Positions 10,108 to 20,383 of a stretch of DNA of 64,000 nucleotides are shown here, in pieces. A program made the translations under genes and the position numbers. The stretch is taken from NCBI GenBank assembly GCA_015062805.1, contig SUTQ01000001.1, positions 158,547-222,546 on the forward strand, written 5' to 3'. This stretch comes from Methanosphaera stadtmanae (GTDB lineage: Archaea > Methanobacteriota > Methanobacteria > Methanobacteriales > Methanobacteriaceae). Position 1 is the stretch's first letter. Each line of letters opens with the position of its first letter. The notes under the pieces were generated by a model. That model searched no databases and had not been told where the DNA came from. It saw nothing but the letters and a program-made list of their open reading frames with translations.

Positions 10108-10761
10108 TTAATTAAGAACGTTGTATGATAATACAACATCATTATCTATTTTTTCAATATTTTTTAATTCTAAATTTATACAATTTTCTGGTTCAAAACC
10201 TTCTCCATCGACAAATGTTTTTGAAGATGTTCCCCCTAATATTTTTGAACCGATACATATAGATACTTCATCAATTAATCCTTCTTTAAACATGGAGAAG
10301 TTTAATGTTGAACCACCTTCTAATAATATTGATTTTATACCTTTATCATACAATTTATTCATAGCTTCTTTTAAGTTAACTTGTTGATGTCCACAAACTA
10401 AAATATCACATTTTTTATTCAGTTTTGCAATTTTTTCTTGGGGAGCCTTTTCAGAAGTAATTATAATGGTTTTCGCATCATTATTTAATACTAAAGAATC
10501 TATTGGTGTTCTGGCTTTACTATCAATTATAATCCTTATGGGATTATCTTCTAATGAAGCTTCAATTTTGTGGATAGTTAGTTTTGGATTATCTATAATT
10601 ACGGTGTTTATTCCAACCATTATTGCATCATATTTTTTTCGTAGTTTATGAACTCTGATTAAATCGTCTTTACCCGAAATTTTCATTGAACTATTGTTTG
10701 TTGCAATTTTACCATCAACAGTCATTGCTGAATTTAATAAGACAAAGGGTTTCAATTTCAC
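10108..10761 (-). CDS. arfC: 2,5-diamino-6-(ribosylamino)pyrimidinone 5'-phosphate reductase
   Basis: A stand-alone RibD C-terminal (DHFR-like) reductase of 217 aa. It reduces the ribosyl moiety in archaeal riboflavin and F420 synthesis with NAD(P)H. Motifs are SAMTVDGKIAT at the N-terminus, MVGINTVIIDNP near residue 50 and ILLEGGSTLNFSM near 145. The start could be GTG at 10761 or TTG at 10755; AGGTG is better spaced for the TTG. It is nearly contiguous with the upstream unknown gene. Another pathway gene, arfB, lies at about 18.2 kb. Confidence 0.9.
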   Translation of the reverse strand: MKLKPFVLLNSAMTVDGKIATNNSSMKISGKDDLIRVHKLRKKYDAIMVGINTVIIDNPKLTIHKIEASLEDNPIRIIIDSKARTPIDSLVLNNDAKTIIITSEKAPQEKIAKLNKKCDILVCGHQQVNLKEAMNKLYDKGIKSILLEGGSTLNFSMFKEGLIDEVSICIGSKILGGTSSKTFVDGEGFEPENCINLELKNIEKIDNDVVLSYNVLN

Positions 10762-10763
10762 AC

Positions 10764-11153
10764 CTACTCGTAGTCAACTTTTAAAGCTTTAAGAGTGTTT
10801 ATTATATTTTCTCCATTTCTCACAGCATTAATTAATACTTCTTTAAATCCTTCTTTAATTAAAGCATCATTTTGTATTATCCATAAAATTAAATCAGGAT
10901 GTTCGGTGAGAGTTAATTGATTAAAAGGTATCTCACGTTTATTTGTATCCGTAAAAATAGCTATATGTTTTTCATTATTTATTTCAATTGCTTTAATAGT
11001 AATTAAAACGTCCTCATTTTTTACACTAAAATAATCCCCAACCTCTGCCAAATCCTTTACGGAATTTTCTATCTTTTCTAAATCATTTTGTATTTTTTTT
11101 TCATATTCTTTTCTTTTTTCAACATATAACTTTAGCATTTCATCTTGATTCAT
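10764..11153 (-). CDS. Conserved-type hypothetical protein, 129 aa
   Basis: No family recognised. The protein starts with a charged helical segment (residues 1-40, likely coiled coil), then a beta-rich stretch with KHIAIFTDTNKREIPF, and a helical C-terminus. It has no membrane segment, no Cys and no catalytic signature. A clear AGGTGAT site precedes the ATG. It lies tightly between tatD and arfC in a minus-strand run (8-nt gap upstream, 2 nt downstream), so it is probably expressed with them. This does not define a role. Confidence 0.65.
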   Translation of the reverse strand: MNQDEMLKLYVEKRKEYEKKIQNDLEKIENSVKDLAEVGDYFSVKNEDVLITIKAIEINNEKHIAIFTDTNKREIPFNQLTLTEHPDLILWIIQNDALIKEGFKEVLINAVRNGENIINTLKALKVDYE

Positions 11154-11161
11154 AAAATCAC

Positions 11162-11920
11162 CTATAAATTATAAACTCGTAAAGCATTTTTTTCTGTTTG
11201 TTTTTCAATTTCTTCAAAGTCAATATGTTTTGTTCTTTCAATCCTTTCGATTGTCATTCTAATGTTGGATGGTTGATTTGGTTCTCCTTTATTGGGGGAT
11301 AAATAAGGACTGTCAGTTTCTGTAAGCATATATTCTAAAGGTACAGCTTTAATGTTTTTCTTATGTTTTTTTGAAAAAAGAGCATTTGTTGCAAAAGAAA
11401 TATAATATCCACAATCTACTGCTTCAATTGCAGTTTCCTTCCCTCCACTAAAACAGTGAAATATAACATCAGGTATGTTGGGATATTCTTTAACAATCTC
11501 TAATGCATGTTTTTCAGCTTCTCGAACGTGAAGTACTATGGGCATATCATATTCACTAGCTAATTCTAACATTTTATGAAAATTGTCGTGTTGTCTTTTT
11601 ATTTCATCTTCCGATCTTTTTTCAGAGAAATCTAACCCTATTTCTCCTATAGCTTGAATATTTTCTAAATTTTCAATAATTTGTTCTATAGTTTTTTGTG
11701 TAGTTTTTTTGTCATCTTTTCCAGCATATACTGGGTGGTAACCCATAGTTGATTTAATAAACCCACGATATTCTTCTTGAAGTTTTAATGTTCTTAAATT
11801 ACCTTCTATGCTTGCACCACAATCAACAATATATTTAAATTCCTTTTTACAATTGTTAATTATTTCATTTCTATTTTCATCAAATTCTACAAAATTTAAG
11901 TGACAATGTGAGTCAATCAT
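11162..11920 (-). CDS. TatD-family metal-dependent hydrolase
   Basis: A TIM-barrel amidohydrolase-type nuclease of 252 aa. The metal ligands are in MIDSHCHL, AIGEIGLD near residue 92, VLHVREA near 130, IFHCFSGG near 155 and TETDSPYL near 200. TatD enzymes act as Mg-dependent 3'-5' DNA/RNA exonucleases. AAGAGGAAG lies before the ATG. It follows uppS after 12 nt in the same direction. Confidence 0.9.
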   Translation of the reverse strand: MIDSHCHLNFVEFDENRNEIINNCKKEFKYIVDCGASIEGNLRTLKLQEEYRGFIKSTMGYHPVYAGKDDKKTTQKTIEQIIENLENIQAIGEIGLDFSEKRSEDEIKRQHDNFHKMLELASEYDMPIVLHVREAEKHALEIVKEYPNIPDVIFHCFSGGKETAIEAVDCGYYISFATNALFSKKHKKNIKAVPLEYMLTETDSPYLSPNKGEPNQPSNIRMTIERIERTKHIDFEEIEKQTEKNALRVYNL

Positions 11921-11932
11921 AATATCTTCCTC

Positions 11933-12700
11933 TTATTTACCAAATCTTCTTTGTCTTTTTGTGTATGATCGTATTGCTCTTAAAAAATCAACTTTTCTCA
12001 GTTCAGGCCATAAACTATCTGTAAAATATAATTCCGAATATGATGATTGCCATAATAAAAATCCACTTAAACGTTCTTCACCACTGGTACGTATAACTAA
12101 ATTTGGATCTTCCAATCCTGCAGTATATAAATTATCATTAATCATATTTTCATTAATATCTTCAGGATCAATTTCACCAGTTTTAACTTTGTTTGCTATT
12201 TTTTTGAATGCATCAACAATTTCTACTCTACCATCATAACCCATTGCTATGTTTATCAGACGTTTATCATATTTTTCTGTAGATTTTTCGGCATCTTTGA
12301 TAGCTTTTCTTACCTCTTCGGGGAATAAATCTAATTTACCAACTGCTTTTAATTTAACTTCATTTTTATGAATTTTTTTATTGGAACTAATGCTAAGGAA
12401 ACTATCTACAAATAATTGCATTAAATCTTTAACTTCTTTTTCGGAACGTTTAAAATTTTCTGTAGAGAATGCATATACTGTTACAATGTTTATTCCTAAA
12501 TCAATGCACCATTCCAGAACATTTTCTAAAGTATCAACTCCTCTTTTATGGCCTTCTATTGCATCCATATTTCCTTGTAATTTGGAGTAACGTCTATTTC
12601 CATCCATAATTATTGCTACATGTTTGGGCATTTTATCTTTTTCTAAATTCCTGGATATGTACCATTCATAAATGGTGTATAATGGTTGTAATAATAACAT
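11933..12700 (-). CDS. uppS: Tritrans,polycis-undecaprenyl-diphosphate synthase (cis-prenyltransferase)
   Basis: A cis-prenyltransferase of 255 aa making the long polyprenyl carrier for glycan and pseudomurein export. Motifs are [10 protein letters not shown] near residue 30, EGHKRG near 48, [13 protein letters not shown] near 75, and [18 protein letters not shown] near 205. Archaeal members usually extend geranylgeranyl diphosphate. A hydrophobic N-terminal segment precedes the core. GGGGATC lies before the ATG. It is one base downstream of the mtxX stop, so the genes are coupled. Confidence 0.93.
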   Translation of the reverse strand: MLLLQPLYTIYEWYISRNLEKDKMPKHVAIIMDGNRRYSKLQGNMDAIEGHKRGVDTLENVLEWCIDLGINIVTVYAFSTENFKRSEKEVKDLMQLFVDSFLSISSNKKIHKNEVKLKAVGKLDLFPEEVRKAIKDAEKSTEKYDKRLINIAMGYDGRVEIVDAFKKIANKVKTGEIDPEDINENMINDNLYTAGLEDPNLVIRTSGEERLSGFLLWQSSYSELYFTDSLWPELRKVDFLRAIRSYTKRQRRFGK

Positions 12701-12701
12701 T

Positions 12702-13406
12702 TTAATGATCCCCTACTTTTTTTTCTATAAGTTTTTTCATTAAATTAATTGAGTTGATATAACCTTGTGTATTTTGTGAACGTGAAGTGTCTATAAACAT
12801 GGTGGGTTGGTTGAGTGTTAAAGCACCGTTACTTTTTATTCCACCAACCAATACTAAACTTCTGAATATAATATTTCCCGTAATTCCATCAGGGGCTATG
12901 ATAATATTTGAATGGTCTTTAATAGCTTCTTCAATTAAAATGTAATAATGTTTGATATTGTAGTTATCCTTTAACTGTTTTTCAATAGTTTCACACTCTT
13001 TAATGCTCTTATCTATCTTTTTACTCCTTCCTATATCGTTTTTTCTTCCACCAGAAATTAGTGCAATTTTTGGTTCTTCTCCTAGAAGAGTAATAGCTTT
13101 TGCACATTCTTCAACTATTTTTATTTTTGAAGATATTGAATCTCCTTCATCAATACCAACTGGACTTAGTAAGAATCTATGACCATCTTTTTCTAATAAG
13201 GATGCTCTAAATAAATCAGGATATTCTTTTTTTAAATCCATGATTATGCTAGATTCTAATGAACCTCTAATCACACCATCTATTTTAGGATTTTTCAAGT
13301 AATCAAGTAATTCCTCATTATTTTTTGCTAAATGAATTTTAAAAGGAAAATGTTCTATTGCTTTAAGAACATCTTTATTCTTTCCCAGACCAATTGCAAT
13401 TTCCAT
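12702..13406 (-). CDS. mtxX: Methanogenesis marker protein 4 / MtxX-like
   Basis: A protein of about 234 aa with a phosphate-acetyltransferase-like fold signature ([35 protein letters not shown]). This matches the methanogen-restricted MtxX family, once proposed as a methyltransferase subunit; its function is not established. A TTG four codons upstream (13418) is possible, but the ATG at 13406 is better placed behind GGGT. The stop is one base before uppS. Confidence 0.8.
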   Translation of the reverse strand: MEIAIGLGKNKDVLKAIEHFPFKIHLAKNNEELLDYLKNPKIDGVIRGSLESSIIMDLKKEYPDLFRASLLEKDGHRFLLSPVGIDEGDSISSKIKIVEECAKAITLLGEEPKIALISGGRKNDIGRSKKIDKSIKECETIEKQLKDNYNIKHYYILIEEAIKDHSNIIIAPDGITGNIIFRSLVLVGGIKSNGALTLNQPTMFIDTSRSQNTQGYINSINLMKKLIEKKVGDH

Positions 13407-13549
13407 TTTTTTACCCAATTCTTTAAGTTTTATAATATTATATTTCTCTTTGAAGTGATATTAAAAATTTTCTAATGAGTATTATAGTATTTACCACATC
13501 TTTTCATAAGGGGACAATGAAAAAAATTTATAAAAAAAGTAGGAGGGGG

Positions 13550-14815
13550 TTATAACTTTTTAAATGCTATTTCCATAGCTTCTAAAGTTTTATCAATATC
13601 TTCTTTTGAGTGTTGACCGGATAAGAAACAACATTCAAATTGACTAGGTGCAATAAAAACACCATTTTCAAGTAATGTATGGAAGTATTTTAAGAAACTT
13701 TCACTATCTGAAAGTTTTGCTGTTTCGTAATCATATACTTCTTTATCCGTTAAATATACTTGGGTCATGGATGCAGCACCATTTATTTGGAAATTTAATT
13801 TTAAATCATCTAATATATTGAACATGCCTGTTCTAAGATATTCTCCTTTTTTCTCTAAATTTTTGTAAAATTTATCATCCAAAATTTTCAATGCTGCAAT
13901 TCCACCATTAATTGATACAGGATTACCACTAAAAGTACCTGCTTGATAAATAGTACCACTAGGTGCAAATTGTTCTATGTATTCTTTTTTACCGGCAATA
14001 GCTCCAATAGGGAATCCTCCTCCTAAGATTTTTCCAAATGTTACAAGATCGGGGACTATGTTATAATATTTTTGGGCACCACCTTTACTTAATCTAAAAC
14101 CGGTGATAACTTCATCAAATATTAATAATATATTATTTGCTTCAGTAATTTCTCTTAAAAATTTAAGGAAGCCTTCTCGTGGAGGAACACAACCAATATT
14201 TCCCATTATAGGTTCAACTATAATACAAGCGATTTCTTCTTTATTGTCTTTAATGACTTGGGTTAGAGCATTTTCATCATTAAAAGCTACAAGGATAGTG
14301 TTTTTGGTAGCATCTTCAGGAACTCCTGGTGAATCTGGCTTTCCAGCCATACCTGAACCAGATTTAACTAATACGGCATCATGTGCACCATGGTATGCAC
14401 CTTCAAATTTAATTATTTTATTTTTCTTGGTAACTCCCCTTGCTAATCGGATTGCACTCATGGTTGCTTCAGTACCAGAATTACAAAAACGAACCATTTC
14501 AGCACAAGGGACTCTATTAATTACTTCTTTAGCAAGGGTAATTTCTTTTTCTGAAGGTACTCCATATGCTGTTCCTAATTCCAATTGTTTTGTAGATTCT
14601 TTAATTATTGTTTCATTTGCATGACCAAAAATTATTGGACCATATCCCAAACAATAATCAACATATTCATTTCCATCAACGTCGAATAATTTTGAACCTT
14701 TAGCTTTTTCAACAAAAAATGGGTATGGTTTAAAAGCTCGTATTGGTGAATCAACCCCTCCTGGGAGGTAATTTACGGATTCTTCATATAATTTTTTAGA
14801 TTTATCAAAATTCAA
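13550..14815 (-). CDS. hemL: Glutamate-1-semialdehyde 2,1-aminomutase
   Basis: A PLP enzyme converting glutamate-1-semialdehyde to 5-aminolevulinate for corrinoid, F430 and siroheme synthesis. The 421-aa length is normal. Motifs are [14 protein letters not shown] near residue 15, [17 protein letters not shown] near 117, [10 protein letters not shown] near 235 and the PLP-lysine region [15 protein letters not shown] near 262. A strong AAGGAGG site precedes the ATG. It follows cbiC by 17 nt in the same direction. Confidence 0.96.
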   Translation of the reverse strand: MNFDKSKKLYEESVNYLPGGVDSPIRAFKPYPFFVEKAKGSKLFDVDGNEYVDYCLGYGPIIFGHANETIIKESTKQLELGTAYGVPSEKEITLAKEVINRVPCAEMVRFCNSGTEATMSAIRLARGVTKKNKIIKFEGAYHGAHDAVLVKSGSGMAGKPDSPGVPEDATKNTILVAFNDENALTQVIKDNKEEIACIIVEPIMGNIGCVPPREGFLKFLREITEANNILLIFDEVITGFRLSKGGAQKYYNIVPDLVTFGKILGGGFPIGAIAGKKEYIEQFAPSGTIYQAGTFSGNPVSINGGIAALKILDDKFYKNLEKKGEYLRTGMFNILDDLKLNFQINGAASMTQVYLTDKEVYDYETAKLSDSESFLKYFHTLLENGVFIAPSQFECCFLSGQHSKEDIDKTLEAMEIAFKKL

Positions 14816-14832
14816 TTCATTTCCTCCTTAAG

Positions 14833-15459
14833 TTATTTTTTTCTAATGTTTAATAAGGAATTAATAACTGCGACTGCAATAGGAGTTCCACCTTTGGGGC
14901 CTGTGGTAATTACGTAAGGAATGTTTGTTTTGGATAATGCTTCTTTGGAATCTGCGGCTCCAACAAATCCTACTGGTACACCAGCTACAGCTTTAGCATC
15001 CATTTGACCTTCTTCAACTAATCGTATTACTTCGAATAATGCTGTAGGTGCATTTCCAATTGCTACAACTCCTTTAAAACCATCTTCAGCAGCAATTCTC
15101 ATAGCTGCTGCAGAACGAGTAATTTCTTCTTTTTTAGCTAATTTAACTGCTCTTTCATCTCTAATGTAACACATTACTTTTCCATCATATCTTGTTATTC
15201 CTGATTTTACCATATTGATATCAGTAAGAATATCTTCTTTATTGTCAAAACATTTTAATGCAGTTTCAACAAATGTTGGGGATATTTTTACTAATTTTGC
15301 ATATTCAGGGTCAGCTGTTGAATGAACTACACGTTCCACAATATCTCTTTCTTCATAAGTTAAATCCTTTGTTTCTTCATCAATTAGTGATTTAATGATT
15401 TCTCTACTTTTATTAGCTATATCATAGCCTGGTTTTGTTGATGCACCCATATTATACAT
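14833..15459 (-). CDS. cbiC: Cobalt-precorrin-8 methylmutase
   Basis: CbiC moves the C11 methyl to C12 to give cobyrinate in anaerobic cobamide synthesis. This 208-aa protein has the catalytic His in VERVVHSTADPEY near residue 47 and the glycine-rich AVAGVPVGFVGA near 160. It ends with TTGPKGGTPIAVAVINSLL, all typical. GGATGTGA precedes the ATG. Together with hemL downstream it forms a two-gene tetrapyrrole operon. Confidence 0.95.
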   Translation of the reverse strand: MYNMGASTKPGYDIANKSREIIKSLIDEETKDLTYEERDIVERVVHSTADPEYAKLVKISPTFVETALKCFDNKEDILTDINMVKSGITRYDGKVMCYIRDERAVKLAKKEEITRSAAAMRIAAEDGFKGVVAIGNAPTALFEVIRLVEEGQMDAKAVAGVPVGFVGAADSKEALSKTNIPYVITTGPKGGTPIAVAVINSLLNIRKK

Positions 15460-15721
15460 GTTTTCACATCCTTTAATAATAATAAAAATTTTTTCTTTAC
15501 TTTTTTTTACAAATATATTGTATATAATATTTGATGGACTAATTAATTATCTTTTTCTAATGATTTTTTCAACATTCCTTGTATGCTTTTAAGGTAATTT
15601 GATTATAATCGTATATTTTTTTTATTATTCTTATTAAGTTAGTAAAATACTAAAAAAGGATATTACAAATATTTATTTAATATAATGTTGAATTATTTTT
15701 TTTTAATTAGATATTGATAAT
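15460..15721. promoter_or_regulatory. Divergent cbiC/helicase promoter region with short palindromes
   Basis: 262 bp of A/T-rich sequence. It holds a perfect 6-bp inverted repeat TTAGTA-AAA-TACTAA at 15639-15653 and a GATTATAATC palindrome at 15601-15610. Both lie upstream of TATA-like sequence around 15670-15685 that could serve the helicase gene. No gene was found in it. Confidence 0.35.
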
Positions 15722-18226
15722 ATGATAATTTTAAGACGCAATAAAAAAAATGTGGAATTGTATCCTATTGGGCCTGCTAAAGGTGCTTTGAATAGTGAAC
15801 GTGAACCTTTATTTTTTAGTTATTTCAAACTCCAAGAGAATAATGGAAAAATTAGACCGTATCGTTTCATTATTCAACAGGATAATGTTGAAATTTTAAA
15901 ATCACCAAAAGAGGTCATTAGGATATTAAGAAAACAAAGTGTCTTATTAGCTACAAAAGATGAAGACATTGAATCCATGTTAAACTCTTTGAATATTGCA
16001 TACCAATATACACATATTTGTAGGCATTGTACTTTTGAAGGAAAAATAACAATATTAAAAAAATCATCATCTTACCGATTATATGATGAATATATATGTA
16101 AAAAGTGTGCTTTAAAAGAAATTAAAAGGGTAATGCAATTAAGAGGATATGATGAAAAATCTTTTTCCAGTTTTAAGAAATTATTGGCAAAAACTAATAA
16201 TCTTGAAACCGTTTTACAGGTTTTCGATCCTAAATTTAATCCAATAAAACATGATGATTTAACAATTTATGATAAAATCAAGGTTAAAAAGACCAAATAT
16301 CCTAAGATAACAATTAGTCAACTTAAAATACCGAAACGATTGAAAAAAATATTGTCTCCTAAAATAAAACAGTTGTTGCCTATACAAATATTATCTTTGA
16401 ATGCGGGACTTTTGGAAAATAATAATTTATTAATTGTATCTGCAACAGCATCTGGAAAAACTTTAGTTGGTGAATTGGCAGGTATACCAAAAGCAATGAA
16501 TCATCAAAAATTCATATATTTAACACCTTTAGTTGCTTTAGCAAATCAAAAATATCGAGACTTTAAAAAACAATATAAACCTTTGGGATTAAATGTTGCA
16601 ATTAAAGTTGGTTCTAATCGTGTAAAAGCTAAAGGAGAACTTACAATTTCTAACAAATCAGTTAAAAATGCGGATATTGTAGTTGCTACATATGAAGGTT
16701 TGGATTTTATACTTCGTTCAGGAAATTATAGTCAATTAAAAGGTGTTGGAACAGTTGTTATCGATGAGATACACATGTTAGATGAAGATGAAAGAGGTCC
16801 TAGATTAAATGGTTTGTTAAAAAGATTATTGGAAATATTCCCTAAAGCACAATTAATTGGTTTATCGGCAACTGTAAAAAATTCTAAACAGATTGCTGAT
16901 GAATTTAATATGAAGTTAGTGGAATATAAAGAAAGACCAGTACCTCTTGAACGTCATTTAATTTTCGCCAAGAACGAATTTGAAAAGAAAGATTTATTGG
17001 GTAAACTTGCCAAGAAGGAATTTGAAACCAAGTCAACCAAAGGTTTCAAAGGACAAACAATTATATTTACCAATTCACGAAGAAAAACTCATTCAATAGC
17101 ACAACAAGTAGAGAAAAAAGGTATTACTACAGCAGCTTACCATGCAGGATTATCCTATTCAAAAAAGGTTAAAATAGAAAAAGATTTCGCACAGCAAAAA
17201 ATTTCTACAGTTGTAACTACTGCAGCTTTAGCAGCGGGGGTGGATTTTCCAGCGTCTCAGGTATTATTTGAAACGTTAAGGATGGGTAATAAATGGTTAA
17301 CAAATAATGATTTTTCACAAATGTTGGGTCGTGCAGGTAGACCTACTTATCATGATATGGGTAAAGTGTATTTATTACCTGAAATTGGTAAAGAATTTGA
17401 TAATGAATCTGAAGAACAAAAGGCTATTGACTTATTGGATAGTGATGTTGATAACGTTAATGTTGAGTATAGTGGAGATGATACTGTAGAACAGGTATTG
17501 GCAGATATATCTGCAATAAAAAATGTGGATATTAATTATTTGGAAGATAAATATTCTAAAATTGAAACTCCAATAGTTTTTGATGATGTTATCAATACAT
17601 TGTTAAATAACAAATTAATTATGGAACATAGAGATTTCTCTGACAAGCTATTGCCTACTAAATATGGTCGAGCAACTTCAGTATCTTTTTTAACAGTTCC
17701 TAAAGCAGAATATATTCGAAAACATTTAAGACAAAATCCTTTATTGATTGTTGAACATCTCGAACCTTTTGAAAGTGCATACATAAGTAATAGATTATCA
17801 AGTAGACTTTCTAATGCTTTGAAAACTAATGTAAGTTCCAGATTATTTGCTGATTCAAATAGGGATATTGTTACTTCTGGTGAAGTATTGTCAAAGTTAG
17901 ATGATCATTTTGCTGAGAAATTAATTTCCTTCCAAATTGATTTCATGAACTGTGAATGTAAAGAAAGTCCATTTTGTAAGTGTTTGGAGAAAAATGTATC
18001 TGAAAAAATTATTCGGCAAAGATTAAGTGGCTGGAGTCCAAATAGCATAAGTAAGTATTTCATGTCTAATTATGATATACATATTTATCCTGGTGATATT
18101 TTTACTTGGTTGGATAGTGTAATTCGTATGTTGGAAGCAATATCTAGGATAAGTTTGGCTTTTAATAATAAAAAAACTAGCAATGAATGTAAAAAATTAA
18201 TTAAAAAGATAGAAATGGGAAAATAA
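15722..18226 (+). CDS. Archaeal superfamily II DEAD/DEAH-box helicase (COG1202-like)
   Basis: An 834-aa protein. Residues ~100-140 hold a CxxC...CxxC zinc-binding pair (CRHCTF, CKKCA). The helicase core follows: Walker A SATASGKT near 240, IDEIHMLDEDE near 345, GLSAT near 380, and motif VI QMLGRAGRP near 540. A Cys cluster (CECKESPFCKC) sits near 740. This is the architecture of an archaea-specific SF2 group related to Ski2/Hel308-type enzymes. Substrate unknown. No strong ribosome site precedes the ATG. It converges on arfB. Confidence 0.85.
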   Translation: MIILRRNKKNVELYPIGPAKGALNSEREPLFFSYFKLQENNGKIRPYRFIIQQDNVEILKSPKEVIRILRKQSVLLATKDEDIESMLNSLNIAYQYTHICRHCTFEGKITILKKSSSYRLYDEYICKKCALKEIKRVMQLRGYDEKSFSSFKKLLAKTNNLETVLQVFDPKFNPIKHDDLTIYDKIKVKKTKYPKITISQLKIPKRLKKILSPKIKQLLPIQILSLNAGLLENNNLLIVSATASGKTLVGELAGIPKAMNHQKFIYLTPLVALANQKYRDFKKQYKPLGLNVAIKVGSNRVKAKGELTISNKSVKNADIVVATYEGLDFILRSGNYSQLKGVGTVVIDEIHMLDEDERGPRLNGLLKRLLEIFPKAQLIGLSATVKNSKQIADEFNMKLVEYKERPVPLERHLIFAKNEFEKKDLLGKLAKKEFETKSTKGFKGQTIIFTNSRRKTHSIAQQVEKKGITTAAYHAGLSYSKKVKIEKDFAQQKISTVVTTAALAAGVDFPASQVLFETLRMGNKWLTNNDFSQMLGRAGRPTYHDMGKVYLLPEIGKEFDNESEEQKAIDLLDSDVDNVNVEYSGDDTVEQVLADISAIKNVDINYLEDKYSKIETPIVFDDVINTLLNNKLIMEHRDFSDKLLPTKYGRATSVSFLTVPKAEYIRKHLRQNPLLIVEHLEPFESAYISNRLSSRLSNALKTNVSSRLFADSNRDIVTSGEVLSKLDDHFAEKLISFQIDFMNCECKESPFCKCLEKNVSEKIIRQRLSGWSPNSISKYFMSNYDIHIYPGDIFTWLDSVIRMLEAISRISLAFNNKKTSNECKKLIKKIEMGK

Positions 18227-18230
18227 GTAA

Positions 18231-18926
18231 TTATAATAATGATTTAATATCTTTTATAATATTATTTTCAGCATATTCAATTAAGTCCCTTCCAAATTCT
18301 TCATTAATTTCAAAACCATTTTTTTCAATGTATCTTGCTTCTTGGTCTATAATTGGTTCGTTTTCACGGGCAAGTTTAAGCCCTACCATACCAACTTCTG
18401 GATTCTGTATAAAGTTTTCATGATCTTTTATTTTACTTTCATCAACAATACCTAAAACTTTTCCCATTGATAATTCACCAGTACATGCATGGGGCCCTTC
18501 TTTTTCTATTATTGAATTGTTAAAAACAATTTTAAGTCCTGTTTTATTTGAAATATTATCAATTTCATCAATTACTAAGTTATTTCCACCATGACCGTTC
18601 ACTATCACAACTTTTGAAATATCTAGTAATTTTTTTGCATTAATCAATTGAGGGATAATTTGATTATTTATCAAATCGTCTTTTTTAAGATGAATTCCAT
18701 GTTTTACAAAATCATATTCAGTAGCACCATAAAAAATTCCTAAAAAAGTAGCTCCTGTTTTAGTAGCAACATGTAAAGCTATATTGGCAGCAATTTTTGA
18801 ATCAGTATCTATTGGTAGGGCAGTTCCATGATTTTCTCTATGTGATCCTAATGCTATTACACCTATTTTGTGGACATTTTTTGAAATCACATTTCCTGAA
18901 TTATATTTGAGTTTAATGTTATCCAT
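18231..18926 (-). CDS. arfB: 2-amino-5-formylamino-6-ribosylaminopyrimidin-4(3H)-one 5'-phosphate deformylase
   Basis: ArfB removes formate from the product of the archaeal GTP cyclohydrolase III in riboflavin and deazaflavin synthesis. It is a creatininase-fold metal hydrolase of 231 aa. It has VIALGSHRENHGTALPIDTD near residue 25, FYGATEYDF near 65, the metal motif VNGHGGNN near 108, and EGPHACTGELSMG near 142. AGGAGA precedes the ATG. It is preceded by the PUA gene after 11 nt. Confidence 0.88.
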   Translation of the reverse strand: MDNIKLKYNSGNVISKNVHKIGVIALGSHRENHGTALPIDTDSKIAANIALHVATKTGATFLGIFYGATEYDFVKHGIHLKKDDLINNQIIPQLINAKKLLDISKVVIVNGHGGNNLVIDEIDNISNKTGLKIVFNNSIIEKEGPHACTGELSMGKVLGIVDESKIKDHENFIQNPEVGMVGLKLARENEPIIDQEARYIEKNGFEINEEFGRDLIEYAENNIIKDIKSLL

Positions 18927-18937
18927 CTTATATTCTC

Positions 18938-19417
18938 CTATAATTTAAGTTCCCAAATCAAATCTCCAACATAATGCAAATTTTCTATTGCTTTACCTTT
19001 GTTATTCTCAACCATTTCTTTACCATTAATTAAACTAGTACCAATTGCTAATGGTTTGTGATGTGATTCTTCAATGATAACTATTGTTTCTCCAGGTTCG
19101 ATAGTTTCATCCGCATCAATTATACCTGGTGACATTATGTCTGCACCTTTAATTACAAAATTAATAGCACCCATGTCTACTGTAGCATATTTTTCTTCAA
19201 TGTTTTCATTTATCATTGAATGTAAAGTAGGTATGGTTTTTCCATCAATTTGCATCAATAATGGTTCTCCATCAACTAATAAGATATCTGGAAAATCTTC
19301 AATTTTGACTAGTTCTACTTGTGATTTTTTAGGAATGATATTTTGATAATTTCCCAATTCTTTTTTTATTTCTTTAACTTTTTTATTTTTTAAGAAAAAT
19401 CGTTTTTTTATTTTCAA
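18938..19417 (-). CDS. PUA-domain RNA-binding protein (MCT-1/Tma20-like)
   Basis: A 159-aa protein with a basic N-terminus and a C-terminal PUA domain (about residues 75-150, with ATVDMGAINFVIKGADIMSPG then PGETIVIIEE). This is the archaeal counterpart of MCT-1/Tma20 translation-linked RNA-binding proteins; the archaeal role is unproven. The start is TTG at 19417 behind GAGAGGAC. It is first in a two-gene minus-strand unit with arfB. Confidence 0.8.
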   Translation of the reverse strand: MKIKKRFFLKNKKVKEIKKELGNYQNIIPKKSQVELVKIEDFPDILLVDGEPLLMQIDGKTIPTLHSMINENIEEKYATVDMGAINFVIKGADIMSPGIIDADETIEPGETIVIIEESHHKPLAIGTSLINGKEMVENNKGKAIENLHYVGDLIWELKL

Positions 19418-19958
<541 letters not shown>

Positions 19959-19964
19959 TTATTT

Positions 19965-20099
19965 AAAGGACAACTTAGTAGTTTAACTATTAATATTAAT
20001 CGTCCTTATTAGAAAGTTATACCTGATTGTTGTTTATTGATTAAGGTATAAAAAGATATATCGATCGTGTATCTGATTTGAATAGAATTTATTCTATTC
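19965..20099 (+). ncRNA. Hairpin array between lsm and rpl37e, candidate structured RNA or leader
   Basis: Five inverted repeats lie in tandem or nested. AAGGAC (19966-19971) pairs with GTCCTT (20002-20007) and encloses AGTAGT-TTA-ACTATT (19977-19991, one wobble). TTATACCT (20017-20024) pairs with AGGTATAA (20044-20051). AGATATAT-CGATC-GTGTATCT (20054-20074) forms 8 pairs including two G-U. GAATAGAA-TTTA-TTCTATTC (20080-20099) is perfect. No ORF, tRNA or box C/D signature fits. It could be an rpl37e leader, an lsm 3' end processing zone, or a small RNA. Not a known family that I recognise. Confidence 0.4.
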
Positions 20100-20168
20100 T
20101 CTAGTTTTTACCTTTTTTAAGGTTATATTTATTAATTTATTTTTAACATTATTAGTGGAGGTTATATC

Positions 20169-20354
20169 ATGAAAGGAACACCATCATTTGGGAAACGTAA
20201 TAAAAAGAATCACATCAGATGTAGAAGATGTGGTAGAAACGCATACAATCCTAATAAAAAATACTGTGCTTCATGTGGATTCGGAAGATCTAAAAGATTA
20301 AGAAGATACAGTTGGCAAAACAAAAAACCTGTTACAGGTCAAAGATTAAAATAG
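20169..20354 (+). CDS. rpl37e: 50S ribosomal protein L37e
   Basis: A 61-aa basic zinc-ribbon ribosomal protein. [15 protein letters not shown] at the start and the pair CRRCGR / CASCGF are the hallmarks. A strong GTGGAGG ribosome site precedes the ATG. It sits downstream of lsm, separated by the hairpin array, and is followed by a hairpin terminator. Confidence 0.97.
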   Translation: MKGTPSFGKRNKKNHIRCRRCGRNAYNPNKKYCASCGFGRSKRLRRYSWQNKKPVTGQRLK

Positions 20355-20383
20355 ATAGTTATTAGTTTTCTAATAAATTATCT
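20354..20383 (+). terminator. Hairpin after rpl37e
   Basis: Just at the stop codon, TTATTAG (20359-20365) pairs perfectly with CTAATAA (20370-20376) around a TTTT loop. The stem continues outward as GATA/TATC after a bulge. T-rich sequence follows. Likely transcription end or 3' stabilising hairpin. Confidence 0.5.

Noticed and set aside
14103-14624. A 173-codon open frame antisense to hemL
   Set aside because: Fully inside hemL on the other strand, no family features; shadow frame.
20010-20080. Possible box C/D guide RNA between lsm and rpl37e
   Set aside because: CTGA tetramers are present but no RTGATGA box C at the right spacing, so the snoRNA-like call was dropped in favour of a generic hairpin array.
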